DNA from: Bacillota bacterium
GTDB taxonomy: Bacteria; Bacillota; UBA4882; UBA10575
Length of the DNA stretch: 5,034 bases
Reading direction: 5' to 3'
Assembly (NCBI GenBank): GCA_003511465.1
Contig: DOID01000074.1
Coordinates: forward strand, 24,524-29,557
How positions within the stretch are numbered: the stretch's first letter is position 1; each line of letters starts with the position of its first letter. The position numbers were made by a program, and so were the translations under genes. Below, piece by piece: positions 1 through 4,818 of the stretch. The notes under the pieces are model-generated. The model was given only the letters and a program-made list of their open reading frames with translations. It did no database searches and was not told the DNA's origin.

Positions 1-1
1 T

Positions 2-256
2 CAGTTGGAAGAAAAACTTGCCGCTATTGTTGAAGTTACTTGGAATGGTAAGGATATTGCTACGATAAACCAAAAGGTTGGAGTAATTGCTTACTCCATG
101 GTCTCTGGATTGGAAACCATTATTATTATTGATCCTAGAGCGGGGGAATATGAATTGACGGATGCAGAGGTTTGGTCAATCAGTGGCCTACTAGCTTCCT
201 TTGTTTCCATAATCGGTTGGGTTTTACAGTCAAATTTGAATCAAAGTGAAACATAA
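2..256 (+). CDS. 3' end of an unrecognised gene, C-terminal membrane segment
   Basis: The frame is open from the first base of the window to a TAA stop, so the gene very probably begins upstream. A TTG at position 5 could be a start, but only four bases precede it and no ribosome binding site can be judged. The roughly 84 visible residues include a mixed segment with a run of four isoleucines followed by DPRAGEYELTDAEV. A hydrophobic stretch (WSISGLLASFVSIIGWVL, about residues 57-74 counted from the TTG) could be a single membrane helix near the C-terminus, ending in a short polar tail. I do not recognise the family and assign no function. The promoter of the following small genes overlaps its last codons, so those genes can be transcribed separately. 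Confidence 0.6.
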   Translation, partial: QLEEKLAAIVEVTWNGKDIATINQKVGVIAYSMVSGLETIIIIDPRAGEYELTDAEVWSISGLLASFVSIIGWVLQSNLNQSET

Positions 257-264
257 GATATAAT
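236..264 (+). promoter_or_regulatory. sigma-A-type promoter for the two small genes
   Basis: A -35 box TTGAAT (236-241) and a perfect -10 box TATAAT (259-264) are separated by exactly 17 bp. Transcription would start near 271, giving a leader of about 17 bases that contains the GAGGTGA ribosome binding site of the gene at 288. The promoter lies over the last codons and stop of the upstream gene. It is seen in sequence and not experimentally supported. Confidence 0.6.
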
Positions 265-287
265 AAACTTGAAACGAGGTGAAATTA

Positions 288-446
288 ATGGCGAAGTCAT
301 TAGTATTAAAAGATATGAAAAAGATTGGTGTCAAAAAAGAAGGCATGGGCTTTATCATGAAATCGGCCAATCCTAAACCCCAATATCTTAAAAGCATTGA
401 AATCGCTGTTAAAGAAATGGCCGCTTCGTGTGAACGTAAAAAGTAA
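288..446 (+). CDS. small basic protein of 52 aa, function unknown
   Basis: The frame ATG...TAA encodes 52 residues beginning MAKSLVLKDMKKIG and ending CERKK. The start is supported by GAGGTGA (276-282) five bases upstream and by the promoter at 236-264. The product is very lysine-rich, has one cysteine (Cys48) and no signal peptide or membrane segment, so it is probably cytoplasmic. The C-terminal half (QYLKSIEIAVKEMAASCE) could form an amphipathic helix. I recognise no family. The good ribosome binding site, matched promoter and second small gene 46 bases downstream argue that it is a real gene rather than a chance frame. Nucleic-acid or partner binding is possible from its charge but is only a guess. 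Confidence 0.6.
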   Translation: MAKSLVLKDMKKIGVKKEGMGFIMKSANPKPQYLKSIEIAVKEMAASCERKK

Positions 447-467
447 TATTTACTTTCTTGTAATCAT

Positions 468-492
468 ACCTATCCCTAGAGGAGGGATAAGT
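468..492 (+). promoter_or_regulatory. hairpin that can mask the ribosome binding site of the 41-aa gene
   Basis: TATCCCT (471-477) and AGGGATA (483-489) form a perfect 7-bp inverted repeat around the five-base loop AGAGG. Past one mismatch, two more pairs (A468-T492 and C469-G491) extend it up to the ATG at 493. The Shine-Dalgarno GAGGAGGG (479-486) lies partly in the loop and partly in the 3' arm. If the RNA folds, ribosome access to the second small gene would be reduced or made conditional. The repeat is seen; the regulatory role is inferred. Confidence 0.5.
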
Positions 493-618
493 ATGAAATC
501 GCCAAAAAAAGAAAACGGTGGATACAAAAAAACTAATCAATATAAACCCCCGCAATCAATGCGAGATATCAAGGAGTTCCTTGACTTATTTAAAGTTAAA
601 GATACCAAAAACAAATAA
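493..618 (+). CDS. small lysine-rich protein of 41 aa, function unknown
   Basis: The ATG at 493 is preferred because GAGGAGGG (479-486) sits six bases before it. The frame is open further upstream, to an ATG at 397, but that extension overlaps the 52-codon gene in another frame and has no clear ribosome binding site. The product of 41 residues starts MKSPKKENGGYKKTNQYKPP, a basic and probably disordered half with Lys, Asn, Tyr and Gly. It ends in a short stretch likely to be helical (MRDIKEFLDLFKV). It has no signal peptide or membrane helix. It is probably co-transcribed with the 52-aa gene and ends 36 bases before the convergent toxin gene. I recognise no family. Confidence 0.5.
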   Translation: MKSPKKENGGYKKTNQYKPPQSMRDIKEFLDLFKVKDTKNK

Positions 619-654
619 ATAGGCTGTTGGCTGTAGGTATGTAGAGAGTGATTA

Positions 655-984
655 TTACTCAACAAACCGTTCAAGCAATATATCCTCCACATTTCTCCGC
701 CCGTCAATTACGGCCAGGATCCACACTTTATCTTCCACAATTCTATAGATAATACGCCAAGGCGGAGAGAGCATTTCCCGGTAAGATTGGATATTAAAAA
801 AGCGTAGCTCCGGTACGATTCTACCCCTTAGGGGCATCTGCCGCAGTTCTTGAGCCTTTTGCTTAATTGTGCAATAGACCTTTTTTGCTTGCTCCTCACG
901 ATCGGTGGCAATATATTCAATAATTCTTAGTAAATCCTGTTGCGCGGTATGGGTCCAGAAGACCTTATATCCTTCTTCTTTCAT
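655..984 (-). CDS. RelE/ParE-family toxin of a type II toxin-antitoxin system
   Basis: The 109-residue protein has the length and layout of the RelE/ParE fold. An N-terminal beta strand (KVFWTHTAQQDLLRII, 7-22) is followed by two helices holding EYIA and the Lys/Glu-rich stretch 30-50. A beta sheet then carries the conserved YREMLSPPWRIIYRI (68-82) and the last strand VWILAVIDGRR (87-97). In this superfamily, toxins act in the cytoplasm as ribosome-dependent mRNA endonucleases (RelE type) or gyrase inhibitors (ParE type); the sequence does not separate the two. The candidate functional basic residues Arg69, Arg77, Arg81, Arg96 and Arg97 are present and the frame is intact, so the toxin is probably active. 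Its ATG overlaps the antitoxin stop as ATGA and has no good ribosome binding site of its own, which indicates translational coupling. Confidence 0.88.
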   Translation of the reverse strand: MKEEGYKVFWTHTAQQDLLRIIEYIATDREEQAKKVYCTIKQKAQELRQMPLRGRIVPELRFFNIQSYREMLSPPWRIIYRIVEDKVWILAVIDGRRNVEDILLERFVE

Positions 985-1262
985 GGCTTCGGTTGATCAA
1001 ACCCTTTATCCAGTTCGGCAAAGAAATCTTCCTGTGGCAAATCCCGCCCGCTGATAATATCCTGTTCTCCTTGGGCTAATAGTTTTAATAAACTAATGGC
1101 CTTCTTCATCTTGTCATATGATTCTGTATCCACCAATACCGCCTTGGCTTCTCCATTTTGGGTCACATAAACTGGTCGACGGGTCTCGTTCACTTGAGAC
1201 AAAATCTCCGCCGCATTAGCTTTAATATACGAAATTGGCCTAATATCTTCTTTACTATTCAT
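981..1262 (-). CDS. Phd/YefM-family antitoxin
   Basis: This 93-residue protein is the first gene of the toxin-antitoxin operon. Residues 8-55 match the Phd/YefM DNA-binding fold: RPISYIKANAAEILSQVNETRRPVYVTQNGEAKAVLV with the usual 'SY' after a 'DT.E' linker (DTESYDKM). In this family the N-terminal part dimerises and binds the operator. The acidic C-terminal tail (about 60-93, with EQDIISGRDLPQEDFFAELDKGF) would wrap and neutralise the toxin. The start is set by GAGGTGA (1269-1275) six bases upstream. The gene overlaps the toxin by four bases. Autorepression is expected because palindromes cover its promoter. The antitoxin assignment is confident; the exact subfamily is not. Confidence 0.88.
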   Translation of the reverse strand: MNSKEDIRPISYIKANAAEILSQVNETRRPVYVTQNGEAKAVLVDTESYDKMKKAISLLKLLAQGEQDIISGRDLPQEDFFAELDKGFDQPKP

Positions 1263-1275
1263 CCATCATCACCTC

Positions 1276-1313
1276 GGTATAAATATAGTACCAAATTCGG
1301 ACCGACCGGTCAA
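1276..1313 (-). promoter_or_regulatory. toxin-antitoxin promoter with operator palindromes
   Basis: Read on the minus strand, TTGACC (1308-1313) and TACTAT (1285-1290) are spaced by exactly 17 bp and fit a sigma-A promoter. Transcription would begin near 1278, leaving a leader of about 16 bases before the antitoxin ATG. Two palindromes overlap it. GACCGGTC (1304-1311) is perfect and lies on the -35 box. GGTA...TACC (1276-1292, GGTA and TACC arms around nine bases) encloses the -10 box. This placement fits repression by the antitoxin or antitoxin-toxin complex, which is the norm for Phd/YefM systems; binding itself is inferred. Confidence 0.62.
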
Positions 1314-1576
1314 TAATTTCCACTCGGAGAGCCTGTCATCTTTACTCCATATATTACAAATTTATGCTCTGATGCGGCTATCTTGGAACCCAAAATACTG
1401 CCAGCACTTGTGGTCGGTGCATTTGAAAAAGCTCCGACATAGGCAAATAAATCCTGCATCCCCTGTGCTGTAACCGTTTGATCGAGTCCATTATCGAAGT
1501 AACTGGTATAGCAAAACCCCCTTTGTTTCATTACACGAAGGGGGTGACAGCTGTTCGCCAGGGAATAAAGTTCCAT
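1310..1576 (-). pseudogene. remnant of an esterase (feruloyl esterase / enterochelin-esterase-like) gene
   Basis: The frame runs from an ATG at 1576 without a ribosome binding site. Only the part from about 1505 to 1310 looks like former coding sequence. There, LDQTVTAQGMQDLFAYVGAFSNAPTTSAGSILGSKIA recalls the segment just after the nucleophile elbow in alpha/beta-hydrolase esterases of the COG2382 type, where '.FAY(I/V)GAFS.AP.T' is common. An intact elbow reading G-x-S-x-G-G is not present; GLDQTVT stands where its end should be. The domain's N-terminal half and the C-terminal catalytic Asp/His region are absent, and the frame stops inside the toxin-antitoxin promoter. The first 24 codons cover the operon terminator and are unlikely to be translated. 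The relic may mark a deletion or replacement that brought the toxin-antitoxin module next to the sugar operon. Family recognition is from memory. Confidence 0.5.
1513..1545 (-). terminator. Rho-independent terminator of the sugar operon
   Basis: On the minus strand, ACCCCCTT pairs perfectly with AAGGGGGT (plus-strand arms 1516-1523 and 1538-1545). The stem continues through one G-T pair and two more pairs towards the loop, and is followed at once by TTTT (1513-1516, the last base also in the stem). It sits 36 bases beyond the aldolase stop in the right direction. The plus-strand reading has no T tract after the stem, so it is unidirectional. Confidence 0.72.
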
Positions 1577-1580
1577 GGCT

Positions 1581-2423
1581 TTAGTGCCCAGCTTGGGTCA
1601 ACTGAATCTTACTCTTAACCACTTCTTTCATGGCTGCAATGGTCGGCGTAAAAAGAGGACGCGGATCATAAAGAGCGGGTTTTTCTTCTAAAACCGCGCG
1701 GATCGTATTGGTTTGTGCAACTGCCAATTCCGTCCAGACGTTGAATTTACGAATGCCGATTTCCACTGCTTTTTTGACCATAGTGGTCGGAATTCCTGAA
1801 CCGCCGTGCAAGACCAAGGGTATCTCCAATACGGATTTGAGTTCCTGCAATAACGCCAAGTTTAAATTGGGTTCACCCTTATATATTCCGTGACTGGTCC
1901 CGATCGCCACCGCCAGACAATCGACATTAGTTGCCGCGACAAATTCCACTGCTTCAACGGGATCAGTCATAAAGGCGTCTGCCGCTTTTACCTGTATGTT
2001 ATCTTCCTTTCCCCCGATCCGGCCTAGTTCGGCTTCGACCGAGACCCCAGCCGCATGCGCCACCCGGACCACTTCTTTGGTCAACTGCTGATTTTCCGCA
2101 AAGGGTAAGTGGGAAGCGTCAATCATGACAGAGGTAAAACCGGCTTTGATTGCTTGAACAATCAGTTCAAACTTGGTGCAGTGGTCAAGATGGAGGGCGA
2201 CGGGGACCCGGGCGTTTTTCGCTGCTACTTTGCCAATGGCCGCAATATAATCCAACCCCGCGTACTTAACCCCGCCCTCAGTCACCATTAAGATAACCGG
2301 CGCCCCTAACTCCTCCGCACCGGTAATAACCGCTTGGGCCGTTTCCAGATTAACAAAATCAAACCCGCAAAACGCTCCCGCATAATCTGTGGCAAAGAGC
2401 TCGTTTAGTGTTACAAGCGCCAT
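1581..2423 (-). CDS. class II ketose-bisphosphate aldolase (Fba/GatY/KbaY/IolJ superfamily)
   Basis: A zinc-dependent aldolase that cleaves a ketose 1,6-bisphosphate-type substrate to dihydroxyacetone phosphate and an aldehyde. Family motifs are in order: HLDHC (78-82, catalytic Asp80, zinc ligand His81), ASHLPF (103-108), VEAELG (129-134, Glu132), GTSHGIYKG (175-183, zinc ligand His178), VLHGGSG (204-210, zinc ligand His206 and phosphate loop) and FNVWTEL (227-233). The length of 280 residues is normal. Three ATG codons in a row (2429, 2426, 2423) are possible starts. AGGAG (2432-2436) is only two bases from the first but eight from the third, and MALVTLNEL is the usual family beginning, so 2423 is chosen. 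If the 2429 start is used, the gene overlaps the phosphorylase stop as ATGA. HLDH followed by CTKFE is closer to the HLDHHTKFD that I recall in GatY than to the usual HLDHG. The substrate could be tagatose-, fructose- or another ketose bisphosphate. Confidence 0.9.
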   Translation of the reverse strand: MALVTLNELFATDYAGAFCGFDFVNLETAQAVITGAEELGAPVILMVTEGGVKYAGLDYIAAIGKVAAKNARVPVALHLDHCTKFELIVQAIKAGFTSVMIDASHLPFAENQQLTKEVVRVAHAAGVSVEAELGRIGGKEDNIQVKAADAFMTDPVEAVEFVAATNVDCLAVAIGTSHGIYKGEPNLNLALLQELKSVLEIPLVLHGGSGIPTTMVKKAVEIGIRKFNVWTELAVAQTNTIRAVLEEKPALYDPRPLFTPTIAAMKEVVKSKIQLTQAGH

Positions 2424-2425
2424 CA

Positions 2426-4774
2426 TCATTTCTCCTTTTGCTTGATTGTTACACCCTCGACCGTAACCGCAACCGGTTTCCCGTAAATCTGAAGCGAAAC
2501 GGACTCCCCTTCAATTACTCGAAATACCGCTTCATTCTTCGTGACTGCTACTTCCAGTAATGATCCGGCATAACTAATGCGGAACCGATAAGAGTGCCAC
2601 TCTTCCGGGATGGTCGGGTTGAGAATTAACATGTCGCCGTCGGTCCGTAATCCGCCAAAACCAAAGGTCATCCCGGCCCAAACCCCGGCCGCCGAGGTCG
2701 AATGGATTCCCTGTTCCGTATTACGGTTATAATTATCCAGATCCAAACGGGCGGCATAGGCTAAAAAGTCATAAGCTTCGTCCAATTTCCCCAATTCCGC
2801 TGCTAAAATCCCGTGTAAGGAGGGAGATAAAGATGATTCATGGCAAGTCCTGGCTTCATAAAATTCATAATTCGCTTTTTTCTCTTCCATGGAAAAATCT
2901 TGACTGAAGAAATAGGGCAGGTTAAGAAAATCCGGCTGTTTAATCATATTGAACCGAAATATCTTGATATAAGCCCAATGTTTATAGATGGGGACTTCAG
3001 ACATGGGAATACTTTTAACATCAATATGGGGTAAGTCAAAATACCCATCATGCTGTTCATAGATGCCCGTTTCCTCATCCTTTAGAATCCGCATCTTATC
3101 CGCCATCCGCTTCCATTCGGCGGTTTCTTCCGGAGACAGTTGCACTTTCTTGACGGCCTGATCGTATAAATCGGGCGCCTTTTGCTCCATCTCCGCCAGC
3201 ACTCCCAGGGTATAGTTGAACATCTTCTTCCCCATATAATTAGTATAACAGTTATGATTAACCATCATGTGGAATTCGTCCGGTCCCATCACCCCGTAAA
3301 AGCCAAAATCGCCATTTTTCGGGCTCCATCCGCCCCAACTGGCCATGCAACGGCACATCTGCAACAAGATCTCGATTCCTTCATTGTATAAAAACTGTTT
3401 ATCTTGGCAGACTTTGTCGTAATGCCAGATGGCATAATAAATCGCCAGGTTCTGGTGAATTTCCAGCTCCACATGTTGCCAGGCACCCATCTCTTCAACC
3501 CCGGTTATGGTCGAAAATGGATAGCGGGCACCCTCTAAATCAACTCGTTTGGCGTTTTCCAAGGCTCTGGGCAGATAATGATAGCGATACATCAATAGTT
3601 TACGGCCGATCTCCGGGTTGAGGAACATATACATCCGATGACAATAAATCTCCGTATCCCAGAAGTTTACTCCATTGTATACTTCGCCGGCCAGCTTACA
3701 AATGACGTTCCGGCGGTCGCTCTCGCCGTGGTAGTTACTGTACACCGTATATATGGAATATCTCACCCCTTGTTGTAGCTCGGGGTCGCCTTCGATTTCA
3801 ATATCCATCCGTCGCCAAAAATCGCTCCAGAATTGTTTGTGGTTTTCGAAGGCTCCTTCATAGGTTACAGCGGAGTATTTTTTCGCCAAGCGCAAACCGT
3901 TCTGCCAAACCTGCTCCCCACCACCGGTTTCTTCCCAGTGGTTCACCACCAACTTGTCGAACGCCGTGGCCTGGTTTTTTTGTAGTTGCAGCGAAAATTC
4001 CGCGCCAACAAACTTCTCCCGTTCCACATAGCGCGGATTAACCGTTTGGTCGGCAACCAGCCGGAAACTGGAGAACAGATTGATCTTGCTCCGCTCGGTG
4101 CGGGCCTGGATGCAGTACAAACCATCGGTTAGTTCTTTGCGCTGGCAGGTCCAGAAATTAAGGTTCTCTTTCTTTTCTAGACTAGAGCCGGTCCCCTCAG
4201 TTTGGTCCCAGCCGGCGGCCAGTTCGTAAATGGTATCAAAGTCCAGACCAGAACAGACTTTTACTTCACCGGAGAAATTCAATGGTTCAAAAATAATCCG
4301 CTGGCAGCCCATGGCAGTATCCACCATATTGGTAAACCGTAAAAAAGTAATCCGCAGTTGTTTGTTTTGCGCAGTTGTCCACAGAAATTCCCGTTTTAAA
4401 ATGGCATTGCGTAAATCAAGGGTTCTGCGGAAATCCGAAAATTTAACCTTAGCCAAGTCCAACTCTTCTCCGTCAACGCTAATCCGGGTATAAAGCCAAT
4501 CCACGGCATTGAGCATCGTCGCGCCTTCGGTAATAAATCCTTTAAACCTTTGGGGATATTTGATGTCCATTAGATCATAAAGCTGGCTAAAGTAACTACC
4601 CAGTAAATGGTCGCCGGAGTAACCTTCCTCGAAATAGCCCCGAACACACATAAATTCATTGGCTACGGAGAAAATTGATTCTGATAACCGCTGTTTGGCG
4701 GGGTCGAACCCTTTCTCAACCACCAGCCATGGATCAACTTTAAAGTATTTTTCGGAAGTTTTAACTAAATGCAT
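2426..4774 (-). CDS. GH65 family disaccharide phosphorylase (alpha-glucoside phosphorylase)
   Basis: The 782-residue protein has the usual length of inverting GH65 phosphorylases, which convert an alpha-glucoside plus phosphate into beta-glucose 1-phosphate and a free acceptor in the cytoplasm; no signal peptide is seen. The N-terminal beta-sandwich (about 1-290) begins with SIFSVANEFMCVRGYFEEGYSG (33-54). The (alpha/alpha)6 catalytic barrel carries NGVNFWDTEIY (367-377), GARYPF (415-420), GPDEFH (497-502) with the likely general acid Glu500, IKQPDF (611-616) and HESSLSP (645-651). His645/Ser647 and GFGGLR (705-710) fall where the family binds phosphate. A C-terminal beta-sheet domain follows (about 715-782). 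GGAGGAG (4782-4788) lies seven bases before the ATG. It is the middle gene of the operon, 44 bases after the kinase and overlapping the aldolase frame. The acceptor (kojibiose, nigerose, maltose, trehalose, glucosylglycerol or other) cannot be fixed from sequence; no beta-phosphoglucomutase is in the window. Confidence 0.92.
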   Translation of the reverse strand: MHLVKTSEKYFKVDPWLVVEKGFDPAKQRLSESIFSVANEFMCVRGYFEEGYSGDHLLGSYFSQLYDLMDIKYPQRFKGFITEGATMLNAVDWLYTRISVDGEELDLAKVKFSDFRRTLDLRNAILKREFLWTTAQNKQLRITFLRFTNMVDTAMGCQRIIFEPLNFSGEVKVCSGLDFDTIYELAAGWDQTEGTGSSLEKKENLNFWTCQRKELTDGLYCIQARTERSKINLFSSFRLVADQTVNPRYVEREKFVGAEFSLQLQKNQATAFDKLVVNHWEETGGGEQVWQNGLRLAKKYSAVTYEGAFENHKQFWSDFWRRMDIEIEGDPELQQGVRYSIYTVYSNYHGESDRRNVICKLAGEVYNGVNFWDTEIYCHRMYMFLNPEIGRKLLMYRYHYLPRALENAKRVDLEGARYPFSTITGVEEMGAWQHVELEIHQNLAIYYAIWHYDKVCQDKQFLYNEGIEILLQMCRCMASWGGWSPKNGDFGFYGVMGPDEFHMMVNHNCYTNYMGKKMFNYTLGVLAEMEQKAPDLYDQAVKKVQLSPEETAEWKRMADKMRILKDEETGIYEQHDGYFDLPHIDVKSIPMSEVPIYKHWAYIKIFRFNMIKQPDFLNLPYFFSQDFSMEEKKANYEFYEARTCHESSLSPSLHGILAAELGKLDEAYDFLAYAARLDLDNYNRNTEQGIHSTSAAGVWAGMTFGFGGLRTDGDMLILNPTIPEEWHSYRFRISYAGSLLEVAVTKNEAVFRVIEGESVSLQIYGKPVAVTVEGVTIKQKEK
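2430..2437 (-). promoter_or_regulatory. ribosome binding site deciding the aldolase start
   Basis: AAGGAGAA on the minus strand lies inside the last codons of the phosphorylase gene, directly before three consecutive ATGs. From the AGGAG core (2432-2436) the distances are two, five and eight bases, which makes 2426 or 2423 more likely than 2429. Its position within the upstream gene implies coupled translation. Confidence 0.6.
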
Positions 4775-4781
4775 GTTCTCT

Positions 4782-4788
4782 CTCCTCC
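4782..4788 (-). promoter_or_regulatory. strong ribosome binding site of the GH65 gene
   Basis: GGAGGAG on the minus strand is seven bases upstream of the ATG at 4774. The 44-base gap to the kinase stop (4775-4818) shows no convincing -35/-10 pair and no terminator hairpin, so the phosphorylase is probably on the same transcript as the kinase. Confidence 0.6.
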
Positions 4789-4818
4789 AAAAGTTTAAAA
4801 GTAGCTTTCGGTAAGTAT

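Noticed and set aside
397..492. Upstream extension of the 41-aa gene to the ATG at 397
   Set aside because: It overlaps the 52-aa gene out of frame, crosses the hairpin and has no good ribosome binding site, whereas the ATG at 493 has a near-perfect one.
621..635. Tandem GGCTGTTGGCTGT as a repeat array or attachment site
   Set aside because: Only two copies of a six-base unit occur, with no further copy seen flanking the toxin-antitoxin module.
645..660. Short palindrome GAGTGATTATTACTC as a terminator between convergent genes
   Set aside because: The stem is weak and AT-rich, with no T tract on either side. No clear terminator is visible in the 36-base gap 619-654.
1708..2291. Plus-strand frames opposite the aldolase gene
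   Set aside because: The aldolase motifs on the other strand are complete, and these frames have no start signals or family resemblance.
2840..3391. Plus-strand open frames of 60-70 codons inside the GH65 gene
   Set aside because: They lie antisense to strongly conserved GH65 coding sequence, have no convincing ribosome binding sites and show no recognisable protein features.
4230..4493. Plus-strand open frame of 87 codons opposite the GH65 N-terminal domain
   Set aside because: It is a shadow of the real gene; the basic, low-complexity product is typical of antisense reading.
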